A DNA stretch of 64,000 nt from Wolbachia endosymbiont (group E) of Neria commutata (GTDB taxonomy: Bacteria > Pseudomonadota > Alphaproteobacteria > Rickettsiales > Anaplasmataceae), in contig NZ_OZ034692.1 in NCBI RefSeq assembly GCF_964026735.1, positions 930,001-994,000 on the forward strand. The letters run 5' to 3'. The position numbers were made by a program, and so were the translations under genes. Below the pieces are notes generated by a model, which was given only the letters and a program-made list of their open reading frames with translations, made no database searches and was not told where the DNA came from. Shown one piece after another: positions 37,550-46,761 of the stretch; positions within the stretch are counted from its first letter, which is position 1, and every line of letters begins with the position of its first letter.

Positions 37550-37810
37550 TTAAAAAATGTCCCCATACTTATCGTTAAACCTAGCCATTCTGCTGGTTTT
37601 ACTTGTTGAACCACTTGTCAAACTCCCAGTCCATGCAGGGTGATTATGAAGATCTCTTTCAGATTTCACTTCGGCACCTTCCTCTCCCCAGGTTGAACCA
37701 GTTTCAAACCGTTCACCATTTGTCTGAACTATGATAATTCTATGATAATTAACTCCTAACATTGCTAACGTGTAAATTGTTAATTTTTTATTGTACTTAA
37801 TTTTGTCCAT
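37550..37810 (-). CDS. rpmE: 50S ribosomal protein bL31
   Basis: 86 residues. NYHRIIIVQTNGERFETGST and WGEEGAEVKSERDLHNHPAW are the bL31 blocks, ending ARFNDKYGDIF. It has no CxxC zinc pair, the C-minus type. It sits ~35 bp upstream of nadK on the same strand. Confidence 0.92.
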   Translation of the reverse strand: MDKIKYNKKLTIYTLAMLGVNYHRIIIVQTNGERFETGSTWGEEGAEVKSERDLHNHPAWTGSLTSGSTSKTSRMARFNDKYGDIF

Positions 37811-37883
37811 TTAGTCAAGCATTATTACAGAATGTTGACAGCAAATAAACAAAGTAATATATTTAATAAAAAATAAATAAATC

Positions 37884-38813
37884 ATGATTTTCGCCTTCCC
37901 TGGTCAGGGCTCTCAGTTTGTCGGAATGGGGAAAAATTTATATAGTGAATTTTCTGTTGCTAAACAAGTATTTGATGAAGTAGATAGCATACTAAATAGA
38001 AAATTATCTAGTTTAATCTTCAACGGCCCTATTGAAGAATTAACGATCACAGAAAATGCCCAACCAGCTATAATGGCGGTGTCAATCGCGACGCTACGCG
38101 TTATGGAGCATCAGTTTGGTAAATCCCTTTTCTTGGGTCATAATATTAAATATGTTTGTGGGCATTCAGTTGGTGAATATACAGCGCTATGTGCCGCAGG
38201 AGCTTTAACACTTGAATCCACAGTAAAGCTACTAAAAGTTCGTAGCGAAGCAATGCACGAAGCCTCACTAAGGTGCAAAGGTGGTATGGTTGCATTGCTC
38301 GGAGCAGAGTTAAACGAAGTAGAAGACATATTAAAATCAGTTCAGATTGACGGAATTTGTGAGATTGCAAATGATAATGGTGGCGGACAAGTAGTTTTAA
38401 GCGGAACTATAGAGGCTCTTGAAATGTTACCTGATTTGCTTAAGGACTCGAGTATCAAGAAACTAATAAAATTACAGGTTAGTGGACCTTTTCATTCTTT
38501 CCTTATGAGACCTGCTGACGAAAAAGTTTTGGAATTTTTAGAGGGCGTTGAAATGATGCGCCCTACCCTTCCCTTGTTGTCAAATGTTACAGCTAAAGAA
38601 GAAAGCGATCCAAAAATCATAAAATCTTTGCTTGCTAAACAAATTGTAAGTAGAGTGAGATGGAGAGAGATGGTTTTACATATGGCAAGCCATGGCATCA
38701 ACAAGTTTATTGAAATAGGTCCTAATAAAGTTTTATCCAATTTAGTCAAAAGAATTGATCAATCTATCAGCGTGAAAAATATAGATAACTTTGTTATTAA
38801 TTGGTACTCGTAG
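37884..38813 (+). CDS. fabD: Malonyl-CoA:ACP transacylase
   Basis: 309 residues. FPGQGSQFVGMG (5-16) and GHSVGEYTALCAAGAL with catalytic S95 are the acyltransferase motifs; SGPFHSFLMRPA carries the active-site His. Loads malonyl onto ACP for fatty acid synthesis. Its 3' end overlaps the convergent GltD-like gene by 17 bp. Confidence 0.96.
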   Translation: MIFAFPGQGSQFVGMGKNLYSEFSVAKQVFDEVDSILNRKLSSLIFNGPIEELTITENAQPAIMAVSIATLRVMEHQFGKSLFLGHNIKYVCGHSVGEYTALCAAGALTLESTVKLLKVRSEAMHEASLRCKGGMVALLGAELNEVEDILKSVQIDGICEIANDNGGGQVVLSGTIEALEMLPDLLKDSSIKKLIKLQVSGPFHSFLMRPADEKVLEFLEGVEMMRPTLPLLSNVTAKEESDPKIIKSLLAKQIVSRVRWREMVLHMASHGINKFIEIGPNKVLSNLVKRIDQSISVKNIDNFVINWYS

Positions 38814-41751
38814 GACTACCAGTTGGACCCATAAGGATTATTTGCTCATCTTCTTTTAGGTATCTACATAAATTAGTGGAACCACCAGTTTCGAGCACAA
38901 TAGTGGAGATTATTCCTTTTTCTTTATCCACTTCAGTGCCTGTTACGGCTATACCTTCCATAGCAAATTTTGTATTATTAATTTTTCTGCTGTTAACTTC
39001 GAAATTTTGCAATCGAAAGAATTGCCCAGGCTTAAAATTTTTTGCTGCAAGTGGCGCTTTAATCACTATTTCTACCACTTTATCGGTTAAAAATTGCACT
39101 TTTATAACTTTTGCAGTGAATTGCTCTTCTATTTTGCTAAAAAACTCTTCGTTGGCTCGTGTTGGTTCATCTACTTGGATGGGAGAGTATTTTAAAAGTT
39201 GAGAAATAATAGGATAGCCGTTTTTTGCACTCGCCATAGCTTTCACAACACTGCCACTATATGAAGGATGTAAGTCGCCAAAAAAGCTGATTGCTTTATT
39301 GCCTTGCTTATATACTAATATTCTATCTTTATTCTCCATTTTAGGAGAGAAGATTTGATCTACCTCTTTTCCTAATGAATTAATTTGAGTAAAATATCCA
39401 TTCTGTAATTTAAAGTACTCTTTATCTTCAGTCGCAATAACAGTATTTGGCTCGGTACCTACTGCTATGAAAATAGAACGCGCTTTTATACATTTTATTT
39501 CACCAGATTTACTGTCAACTAGCTTCAATGATTCGGTATGATTATATTGATCTGTCAAAATTTCAACTGGCTCTAAATTTTCGATAAAGTGAATTCCTTC
39601 TGATAACCCATTTTGTACCTCTTCACTATTTAATCGATAACTTGGTGAATCTTTTAACTTTTTTCTATATATAACTTTCACTCCTCCCCAGTTTTGCATT
39701 AACTCTAATATTTTCGATTCTTCCCCACTTTCTTTTGCAATCTTGGACTCTTCTCTAATTAATTTAGCATGTAATATAAACTCATTTGCAATTTCATGTT
39801 CTTCCTCCGTCCAATCTTTTTCAACATAGTTTTTCCCATGTTTGTCGACCAGCATTTCATACCTATGGAGAAATTTTTCTACTTGAATTGGATAATACGC
39901 TAAAGCTTCAGTAGCAGTGTCAATTGCAGTGAGTCCTGCTCCTATTACAACTATCGGCATACGCACTTGCAGGTTTACTATGGAATCAAATTTAAGAGCA
40001 CCTGTCAGCTGCAGAGACATCAAAAAATCAGATGCCATTCGCACTCCACGAGCTAGCATATTCTTTATTTTTATCATTTTAGGTTTACCAGAGCCAAGCG
40101 CCAAGGCGATATGATTGAAACCCAAATTGAAGCTATCTTTTACGGTAATTGTACCACCAAAACGAATGCCGCCATAAATTGTAAAATTTTCACGTCTTTC
40201 TAGCAATAGTCTGATAATTTTTAAGTAATTCTTATCCCATCTGGAGGTAATTCCATATTCTGCTACTCCACCAAATCCACCAGCCGTTCGTTCACTTAAC
40301 TTTTCATACTGAAAGCTTTTAATTGGCTGAAAATCATCAATCAAAGGCTCAATTTTCAGTCCATCAATCGCAATAACATTATGTCCATCATTTAATAAGT
40401 GATGGACCAAATTAAAACCTGCAGGGCCTTGTCCCACAACTAGCACATTCTTTCCAGTATTTTCTTTTGGCAATGGGCACTGAAAATTTAGAGGGTTCCA
40501 CCGGCTGAGAAGAGAATATATTTCAAATCCATATGGTAAACTGAGCACGTCATCCAAAGTTCTAGTTTCAATCATTGGCACATTCACAGGTTCTTGTTTT
40601 TGATATATGCACGAATTCATGCAATCATTGCATATCCTATGTCCCGTAGCTGCACATAACGGGTTATCTATCATCACAATTGCAAGGCTTGCTATGCTGT
40701 ACCCTTCACTTTTCACCATATTCATTTCTGATATTTTTTGCTCCAGTGGGCACCCGTGCAGTTCAACTTTAAGTGGGGATTTTTTAAAAGTTTTGTCATT
40801 GTTCAATGGACTTTCTACACATCCCTCTGTCATCTGAGTAGCTTGACTACTCAGATCCACACTTCTTTCTTTTCCAGATTCCAGCGTTACGTGCTGGAAT
40901 GACACCGACGTATCTAACAATCCTTTTGAACAGCTATCTTTGTTTTGTTTATGACAGAATATGCAGTAGTGAACGTTATCTAGTGCTTTTTCCAAACTAG
41001 GTTTTTCACTTGTTAGGTCAAAGCCATATCGTCTTTTTATTTCATTTGAGCACAATACTTCAACTTCACCAATTTCTTTTCTGGAAAGCGGTATTAAGTT
41101 TTCGTGGTCAATTTTTTTGTGTGTACTAAACAGTATTGATGTCATTCCAGCGCGTGACGCTGGAATCCAGCTATTTTGTTTCTGGATCCCAGTGTCAAGC
41201 ACTGGGATGACAGAGGAATTTTCATTTTTAACTCTCCACGCTGCATATTGCGCTGCAAGTTCTACTTCTTCTTTGTGATTTTCTTTGTCCTCAAACCAAT
41301 GCATAACCTGTTCAGCAAATTTTTGCTCTGTTACCGGTAAAGTGAAAAAATGATTTAGTCTCTCGGTAATGTAATCAATATTTATGCTTGCCACATCAGC
41401 ATATTTCTTCAATGCATAGCGCTGAACAAATAATCTTTTGCATTTATATACTGCAGCAAAGTCACTATGTCTTTTCTTTAATTCTTCTACTTCTTCTTCG
41501 ATGTTGAAAAGTTTTGCAACGAATCCATCAAGTAAATATGAGAGATCTATTATTAACTGAGATCCCAGTGTCAAGCACTGGGATGACACCGAAAAGGGAG
41601 CTGCCCTTGCTGCAACTAATGAATGGAATAAATTTTCATCACATGATTTAATATAGTTCAAAAATATTTCGTCTAATTTTATTAACCCGTCACGGGCATA
41701 TAGATCTAAAAATGCGATGTTAAAATTTAGCTGCATTAGAGCATTATACAA
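38797..41751 (-). CDS. GltD-like NADPH-dependent flavoprotein, possibly C-terminally truncated
   Basis: 984 residues. An N-terminal ~400 residues, poorly conserved with a Cys-rich part (CIFCHKQNKDSC, CNDCMNSCIY), leads to a GltD-type module: NVLVVGQGPAGFNLVHHLLN (FAD, ~435), a second Rossmann motif MPIVVIGAGLTAIDTATEAL (~605) and IFIAVGTEPNTVIA. The final ~110 residues resemble a ferredoxin-NADP reductase FAD-binding barrel (FKPGQFFRLQNFEV) but end at GPTGSPTSTN, where the family usually continues into an NAD-binding domain. Three palindromic repeats lie in frame (residues about 51-64, 178-203, 280-309). The 3' end overlaps fabD. Confidence 0.78.
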   Translation of the reverse strand: MYNALMQLNFNIAFLDLYARDGLIKLDEIFLNYIKSCDENLFHSLVAARAAPFSVSSQCLTLGSQLIIDLSYLLDGFVAKLFNIEEEVEELKKRHSDFAAVYKCKRLFVQRYALKKYADVASINIDYITERLNHFFTLPVTEQKFAEQVMHWFEDKENHKEEVELAAQYAAWRVKNENSSVIPVLDTGIQKQNSWIPASRAGMTSILFSTHKKIDHENLIPLSRKEIGEVEVLCSNEIKRRYGFDLTSEKPSLEKALDNVHYCIFCHKQNKDSCSKGLLDTSVSFQHVTLESGKERSVDLSSQATQMTEGCVESPLNNDKTFKKSPLKVELHGCPLEQKISEMNMVKSEGYSIASLAIVMIDNPLCAATGHRICNDCMNSCIYQKQEPVNVPMIETRTLDDVLSLPYGFEIYSLLSRWNPLNFQCPLPKENTGKNVLVVGQGPAGFNLVHHLLNDGHNVIAIDGLKIEPLIDDFQPIKSFQYEKLSERTAGGFGGVAEYGITSRWDKNYLKIIRLLLERRENFTIYGGIRFGGTITVKDSFNLGFNHIALALGSGKPKMIKIKNMLARGVRMASDFLMSLQLTGALKFDSIVNLQVRMPIVVIGAGLTAIDTATEALAYYPIQVEKFLHRYEMLVDKHGKNYVEKDWTEEEHEIANEFILHAKLIREESKIAKESGEESKILELMQNWGGVKVIYRKKLKDSPSYRLNSEEVQNGLSEGIHFIENLEPVEILTDQYNHTESLKLVDSKSGEIKCIKARSIFIAVGTEPNTVIATEDKEYFKLQNGYFTQINSLGKEVDQIFSPKMENKDRILVYKQGNKAISFFGDLHPSYSGSVVKAMASAKNGYPIISQLLKYSPIQVDEPTRANEEFFSKIEEQFTAKVIKVQFLTDKVVEIVIKAPLAAKNFKPGQFFRLQNFEVNSRKINNTKFAMEGIAVTGTEVDKEKGIISTIVLETGGSTNLCRYLKEDEQIILMGPTGSPTSTN
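40825..40910. repeat. Palindromic repeat in the GltD-like gene (unit 3)
   Basis: TCTGTCATCTGAGTAGCTTG followed by ACTACTCAGATCC, then TTCCAGCGTTACGTGCTGGAA: two hairpin units translated in frame (residues ~280-309). Confidence 0.75.
41140..41217. repeat. Palindromic repeat in the GltD-like gene (unit 2)
   Basis: GTCATTCCAGCGCGTGACGC with TGGAATCCAG, then GGATCCCAGTGTCAAGCACT and GGGATGACAGAGG. Same repeat family as in murF and near prs. Read in frame here as VLDTGIQKQNSWIPASRAGM, residues ~180-200. Confidence 0.82.
41560..41598. repeat. Palindromic repeat in the GltD-like gene (unit 1)
   Basis: GATCCCAGTGTCAAGCACTG followed by GGATGACACCG. A single hairpin half of the same repeat, read in frame near residues 51-64 (SVSSQCLTLGSQL). 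Confidence 0.75.
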
Positions 41752-41809
41752 TAGATCGTCTGCAGGACCATTATTTTAGTAGCAGCAAAGTTTTGGTGTT
41801 TTATGAAAA

Positions 41810-42256
41810 CTATAAATCAAGCATTGCACCTATTTCTGGTTTAGAAGTCTTAACTTCATTCTTTTGTGTTTTTGGCCCTCTATCTTGATCTTTCTTCAAT
41901 TCATCGACTTTAGCGCTAAGTGCTTTGATTTGGCCAGGAGTTAGATTCTTTAATTGCTTAGCTAGAGGTTGTAATTCAGCACTATTCTTACCCTCCAATT
42001 TCGAAGTGTCTAAATTATAAGAGTCTTTTGCGAATTTATGGAAGTCTTGTCTAAATCCTTCGTTTTTTCCAGTATCTTTAAGTTCAGCAACTTTTTTTAA
42101 TAAATCTTTCACACTTTCTTGTTTATCTCCAGGAATTTGTGACAAGAGTTTAGTATTTGCCATCGAATGAGCATAATGCTGAACTTGTTGCAGGTGTTTG
42201 TAATTTTTGTTCTCTATGGGCTTTATCTTGTTCTGCCTCATCAACTCTTGTCTCAA
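41810..42256 (-). CDS. C-terminal piece of the frameshifted hypothetical
   Basis: 148 codons; the segment from AHSMANTKLLSQIPGDKQES onward is native, the first ~30 codons overlap the other frame. Helical, charged, ending TSKPEIGAMLDL. Unknown function. Confidence 0.5.
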   Translation of the reverse strand: MRQELMRQNKIKPIENKNYKHLQQVQHYAHSMANTKLLSQIPGDKQESVKDLLKKVAELKDTGKNEGFRQDFHKFAKDSYNLDTSKLEGKNSAELQPLAKQLKNLTPGQIKALSAKVDELKKDQDRGPKTQKNEVKTSKPEIGAMLDL

Positions 42257-43187
42257 CTTGCGCTCTAATCTCTTTATTAGCTTCGCTCATTATTAATTTA
42301 AATTTGCCTAATTTTTCTTTAAATTTATCATCATCAGCCTTAGCGAGTGTACTATCTCCTTTTTCCTTCAGTACTTTTAAATCCTTTAATGTTAATGCAA
42401 CTTCTTCATTTTCTTCACCTTTTACGGTAATTCTCTTGCCATCACTGTTTTTTATTTGTTCTTCTAAGGCCTTAAACCCATCCTCATTCAAAAAATATTT
42501 CTTTATAAAAACCGCATCATCTGGAAGTAGATTATCCGTTGCTTTATCGTATCCTGCTTGAACGTAATCATGTTCAAGCTCTGCTAAATAACTTACCGCA
42601 TTTGATGATCTGAAAGGTAACTTATCAATGAGGTTTTTAAGTAAATGCGTTACTTTTTTTCCTGCATATTTAGTTGCATTTCCTATACCTTTTGATATCG
42701 CCTCTCTTTTATATACAGCAAAACAAATAAGAGCTATTGCTGCTAACACTCCTATGCCTATACCAATAAATGGTGCTGCAACCGCCAGTCCAGCACCTAT
42801 AGCAAGTGTTTTACCAAGGCTATTAACTTTTTGTATCACAGTTGGATCTTTACTAAGTTCTTCAATGAGTTGTTTTTGTTCGTTTGGATTTGCTTGTAAA
42901 TATTCGTCTGTAGCTTTTAGAAATTCTGGATTTTGTCTCAACAATTCAATTGTCTGTTTTTTAGAAAATTTCACTTTTCCTGTAGTCTGATTGTGACTAT
43001 TGAGCTTTTGCAAATCTGGGCTTTGTAAAAGCAGATCTGAGACTACTCGATCCAAACCTACACCTTTATTCCTTTTAGCAAGATTCACTATAGCTGTAGC
43101 AAATCTTTCCCTAGCAAATCTTTCATTATTGCCTGTCTTTGTTGCACCAGTACTTCCTGCGCCACCTTGTACCATCTTCAACTCCAT
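42150..43187 (-). CDS. N-terminal piece of the frameshifted hypothetical
   Basis: 345 codons from MELKMVQGGAGSTGATKTGN, with FARERFATAIVNLAKRNKGV, a hydrophobic pair at ~130-165 and a long charged region. The last ~15 residues (ALCSFDGKY) follow the frameshift. No ribosome binding site of note is required to choose the start. Confidence 0.55.
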   Translation of the reverse strand: MELKMVQGGAGSTGATKTGNNERFARERFATAIVNLAKRNKGVGLDRVVSDLLLQSPDLQKLNSHNQTTGKVKFSKKQTIELLRQNPEFLKATDEYLQANPNEQKQLIEELSKDPTVIQKVNSLGKTLAIGAGLAVAAPFIGIGIGVLAAIALICFAVYKREAISKGIGNATKYAGKKVTHLLKNLIDKLPFRSSNAVSYLAELEHDYVQAGYDKATDNLLPDDAVFIKKYFLNEDGFKALEEQIKNSDGKRITVKGEENEEVALTLKDLKVLKEKGDSTLAKADDDKFKEKLGKFKLIMSEANKEIRAQVETRVDEAEQDKAHREQKLQTPATSSALCSFDGKY

Positions 43188-43308
43188 TCATTGTAAATAT
43201 GCTTAATTATATATAATAATTGTTAATTATATTATAATTAATATGAAATATATAATTTCTTATCTGCTTAGCAGAGTGGGAAGAAGTAAGTAGTAAGTAA
43301 CCGTTTAC

Positions 43309-45185
43309 ATCGGGAGAGTAGACCGGTGGAACTTCCCCACCAGTCTCTCGCAGAACTGTGCATGAACCTCGCGACTCACACAGCTCCCATTATTCAGTCT
43401 TTTGCCCTAAACCAAGTGTCCAGTGGTAAAAAGTATTTGGCTCTTCTTTCCTCATTTTTCCTAGAAGTTGCCTTGCTAGTCTTCCATGATTTCGAAGCTT
43501 CTTATACTTTCTTCTGACCCACTTTTCTAGGTGCCGCTCTATGTTTCTCAGAGGTTTGTATATCTCTTTCCTGTAAAACCTGCCATAGTACTGATACCAG
43601 CCTCTGACTATTGGATTTACTATCTTTGATATTTCCTCTGATGTTTTGTGTGTATTTCGTAGTATTTTCCATGACCTTATGGTTGTAGTAATATTTTTCT
43701 TGGCCTTGTTGCTAATCGCAGGAAGAAATGAAACAAAATGCTTTCCTATTTTATTTCTTGCTAACCTGGGTCTAAATGTATAACCCAGAAAATCAAAACT
43801 TTGTTTAGGAAATTCACTTTTCCTATTGTCATCCTTGCAGTACACAATTTGTGTCTTTTCAGGATGTAATTTTAGCTTATACTCAGCCAATCTTTCTTCT
43901 ATTGCTACCCTCATAAATTCTGCCTGCCTACTACTCTTGCAGTGCACTATCGCATCATCTACATACCTCTCAAATGCTATTGTTGGGCACTTTCGTCTCA
44001 TCCACTCATCAAATACATGATGCATAAATATGTTTGAGATCAGCGGGCTTGTTGAACCTCCTTGCGGAACTCCTTTTTCCCTAACTACCTTACCGCCATC
44101 TGCTTGCTGAATTGGAGCTTTTATCCATCTTTCAACATACAGTATGACCCATTTGCAGTCTGTGTGCCTTTTGATAGCTTGCAATGCCAACTCGTGGTCC
44201 AAATTGTCGAAAAATCCTGCTATATCAAGATCTATCGTCCAATCGTACCACCAGCATCTTTTCCTCGCAGTTCCTACCGCATCCAGTGCAGATTTGTTTG
44301 GTCTATAACCATATGAATCTTCATGAAACTTCGGTTCTACTAACGGTTCTAGATACATTGTAGCTGCTGTCTGCGCTATCCTGTCCGATACTGAAGGAAC
44401 ACATAAAATTCTTTGTCCCCCTCCCGTACCTTTTGGTATTGCTACAGCTTTTACAGGCTCTGGAAAATAACTTCCAGATGACATCCGATTCCATAGTTTA
44501 TAGAGATTATCTTTTAGATCTTCCTCAAACTTTGTTATCGAAACCTCATCTACACCAGCAGCACCCTTGTTTTTGGACACTTGTTTATAAGCTCTCCTAA
44601 TAAGTTGCTTCGGTATATCAAAAGACTTTGTTTTATTCATTTACTCCTCCCTTTCGGTTGACAAATAACTAAAACTGAATAACTCAGCCCCTTCGCTCCA
44701 TTCCCATTACAGAAACTTCTTCACTACTACGAGCTGATCCGCCCCTGTTTTCCGTATCGGTACTCTCACCCTTGGAGTTTAGCTCCTTGGATTTCTCCCT
44801 TATCATCGAAACGACAGGTTCCCGTAGTTCCACACAATAGCCTGAAATAGATTCATGCCACCTCTATGCCGGACGCCATCTACCCAGTAAACAAGTTCCT
44901 GATAGACTTATCCCAGGTTAATCAAGACCCCCTGGTTTTGACGCCACCTAATTGTTTTCGACACTTCATCAGTGGTTCACTTTCGTTCATCTTTCTATTC
45001 CATACATGACGCATAATTACGCCTTTTCCATAATGCTCACTACCTTGGCTCTTTACCAAAGCAGCTTATGGTTGTTTGAAGCCTGCTCTTGTAAACCGGC
45101 TTCGAGGGGCCCACCCTCATCTATTGCGTAGCTTTTGCACTTAGTTTGCTCTTTTCAGAACATTCTTTGTGTCTCTATGGCACAC
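43309..45185 (-). mobile_element. Group II intron 1
   Basis: 1,877 bp on the minus strand. The 5' end at 45185 is GTGTGCC, a GUGYG-type start. The RT gene lies in the domain IV position (44640-43390). Domain V is at 43353-43386 (34 nt: GAGCTGTGTGAG...CATGCACAGTTC). Domain VI (GAGAGACTGGTGG...CTACTCTC) has a bulged A, and the 3' end at 43309 is CCGAT (AY). The 5' exon is an IS110 transposase; the 3' exon does not match IS110. Seems structurally complete. Confidence 0.8.
43390..44640 (-). CDS. Group II intron reverse transcriptase/maturase
   Basis: 416 residues: RT domains with GVDEVSITKFE, GPGGG-like GTGGGQRILCVPSVSDRIAQ, YGYRPNKSALDAV, KGVPQGGSTSPLISNIFMHH and the active site YVDDAIVH (YVDD rather than YADD), then a maturase (X) domain ISKIVNPIVRGWYQYYGRFY. 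No HNH endonuclease domain follows, so it is the En-minus type. Intact frame. The product would bind the intron RNA and help splicing and retrohoming. Confidence 0.9.
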   Translation of the reverse strand: MNKTKSFDIPKQLIRRAYKQVSKNKGAAGVDEVSITKFEEDLKDNLYKLWNRMSSGSYFPEPVKAVAIPKGTGGGQRILCVPSVSDRIAQTAATMYLEPLVEPKFHEDSYGYRPNKSALDAVGTARKRCWWYDWTIDLDIAGFFDNLDHELALQAIKRHTDCKWVILYVERWIKAPIQQADGGKVVREKGVPQGGSTSPLISNIFMHHVFDEWMRRKCPTIAFERYVDDAIVHCKSSRQAEFMRVAIEERLAEYKLKLHPEKTQIVYCKDDNRKSEFPKQSFDFLGYTFRPRLARNKIGKHFVSFLPAISNKAKKNITTTIRSWKILRNTHKTSEEISKIVNPIVRGWYQYYGRFYRKEIYKPLRNIERHLEKWVRRKYKKLRNHGRLARQLLGKMRKEEPNTFYHWTLGLGQKTE

Positions 45186-45741
45186 TTTGATCAACCAATT
45201 CTATCATCTCATCTTCTAAGGATTGGATTTGATTTTGCAAAACAACGAGTAGCTCTTCCATTTGTTTGATTATGGATATATCAGTTACCTGATGAGCTTG
45301 GGTTTTTTGTATTTTTGCTATTTCTACTAGTTGATTTCTGCGAGATAACTTTTGCTTCAAACAATCAATATTATTGTTACTAACTTTTAAAGGAGTAACA
45401 CGCATATCTGTATTACTAACGTAACGTGAGATGATGCTACAGTCTATTTTATCAGTTTTAGTAGCAATACCAAGGCTTTTTGCATAGTCTCTCACCCATC
45501 TTGGTTGAATGACATATACTTCGAAACTATGGCTTAGTAAAGTATAAGCACATAATTTTTCGTATCCACCAGTTGCTTCAAGTCCAACTTTGGTTACGTT
45601 ATGTAAACGCAAAAAGTCAAGTATTTGATCAATAGCTTGTATGTTATTTTCAAATACTTTATGATGTCCAAGTGGATGAATGTGGATGTCTAATTTGTTT
45701 TTGCTAACATCGATGCCAGCAATGATATTTGATGAATTCAT
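45186..45741 (-). pseudogene. IS110-family transposase, N-terminal half
   Basis: 185 native codons from the ATG at 45741 (GGAGG 5 nt upstream). MNSSNIIAGIDVSKNKLDIH with D10, GLEATGGYEKLC with the Glu, and KTDKIDCSIISRY with DxxD give the RuvC-like DEDD catalytic domain of IS110. The frame ends where the intron's GTGTGCC begins. The C-terminal Tnp_20-type domain is not found after the intron, so the element is truncated. The upstream frame to 45774 is spurious. Confidence 0.85.
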
Positions 45742-45968
45742 AATTCCTCCATAGAATAATATGTAATACTGCATTTTCCACCCTTATATACGAGCCTCAA
45801 CGCTCAATCAGTTGTTCGGAACTTTCAGTATAATAAATCAGAGAAGAGAACCTTGCTTCGGTACGGTCCTTATTGACCAAGAATATCGACGGTTCCTCTT
45901 CTCTATGTGTCTTTAATATCACCATTTCGTAATATTTATAAAGACTTGTTTTTAACATATAATCAGTT

Positions 45969-46729
45969 GTGATGCCTGGGCGTAGAGATACTTCAGGTGA
46001 GATGGAACGTCTTGAGGCAGTATACAAGAATTTTGATGCTAAGTTCAGTTACATAAAGACTGATGCTGATGGTCTCGGTTTAAACCCATTGGAAGTAGGT
46101 GATAGTGCAGAAGCGGCTAAACAAGCTAAAAGTGAGAATGAATTCTCATTAATGGATAGATTGAAAGGATTGTTTAGTTAAGAGTAAAAAAGAGCCTGCT
46201 GAGCAAGCTGAAAGAGAGAGCAATTCATGGTCATTCACAGGTATGCTCAGTGGATGGTTTAGTAAGAGTAAAAAAGAATCTGGTACAATCCAATGAAATT
46301 ATTGAAGGTACGCTTGTCCATGGAGAAACAGACAGTGCTGAGCCAAATGAAAACAAATTTAAAGAGGGTGCTTCTTTCACAGAAGAATTAGATGTAAAAG
46401 AAGAAGATACTTTGAGTATAGCAAAGCCAGAGCTAAGCGAAAGAGAAAAATCTGGGTCTGTCAAGAGGTTTAAGACATTTGTCACAAATCTTTTCAGCAC
46501 AAGAGCTACAGAGAGCTCTGAATCTGTAACATCTGATCATAATGCCGGAAGTGTAAACGAATCAATGCATACCGGTTCATCTAGTGGCCAAACTCCTACA
46601 GCACCAACCACTACACAAAGAAGCCGGTTCCATCTAGGTGGTTTATGTACAAATTGGGCAAAGATTGTAGGTAATAAAAAAGAAAGAGAAGAAAGAGCAG
46701 CAGCATACACACATTCTACTCACTTCTAA
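45969..46729 (+). pseudogene. Frameshifted hypothetical gene with repeated Ser/Lys motif
   Basis: Three frames join: 45972-46181 (MPGRRDTSGEMERLEAVYKN..GLFS), then a one-base shift reading KSKKEPAEQAERESNSWSFT GMLSGWFSKSKKES to ~46300, then a second shift into QSNEIIEGTLVHGETDSAEP. The result would be ~250 residues, acidic and Ser/Thr-rich, with no membrane helix. The stop is at 46729 after YTHSTHF. No domain recognised; a degenerate protein of the endosymbiont lineage. Confidence 0.55.
46250..46729 (+). CDS. C-terminal segment of the frameshifted hypothetical
   Basis: 159 codons as annotated from an internal ATG; the first ~12 codons belong to another frame. Native part is acidic with KEGASFTEELDVKEEDTLSI and a Ser-rich end (TGSSSGQTPTAPTTTQRSRF). 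Unknown. Followed by a bidirectional terminator. Confidence 0.45.
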   Translation: MDGLVRVKKNLVQSNEIIEGTLVHGETDSAEPNENKFKEGASFTEELDVKEEDTLSIAKPELSEREKSGSVKRFKTFVTNLFSTRATESSESVTSDHNAGSVNESMHTGSSSGQTPTAPTTTQRSRFHLGGLCTNWAKIVGNKKEREERAAAYTHSTHF

Positions 46730-46736
46730 AACAAAA

Positions 46737-46760
46737 GCCACCGCAATGCGGTGGCTACCT
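46737..46760. terminator. Bidirectional hairpin terminator
   Basis: GCCACCGC (46737-46744), loop AAT, GCGGTGGC (46748-46755), with AAAACAAAA before and TACCTTTTAC after: an 8-bp GC-rich stem flanked by A-run and T-run, between convergent genes (the hypothetical and iscX). Confidence 0.8.
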
Positions 46761-46761
46761 T

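Larger units (their letters stand above)
41810..43187 (-). pseudogene. Frameshifted hypothetical membrane protein gene
   Basis: Two overlapping frames make one protein of about 455 residues: 43187 to 42150, then 42256 to 41810, with a one-base shift in about 42165-42200 (the join reads QTPATSS then AHSMANTKLLSQIPGD). It has a hydrophobic segment near residues 130-165 (LAIGAGLAVAAPFIGIGIGV; ALICFAVYKREA), a Gly/Asn-rich start, and a charged helical C-terminus with QIPGDKQESVKDLLKK. No family recognised. Either a sequencing-sensitive or a true frameshift. Confidence 0.6.

Noticed and set aside
38138..38749. Minus-strand frames inside fabD
   Set aside because: fabD is complete on the plus strand with its active-site motifs, so these are shadows.
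45797..46027. 76-residue minus-strand frame
   Set aside because: No conserved motif or ribosome binding site, and it overlaps the start of the frameshifted hypothetical; likely the non-coding end of IS110 plus chance.
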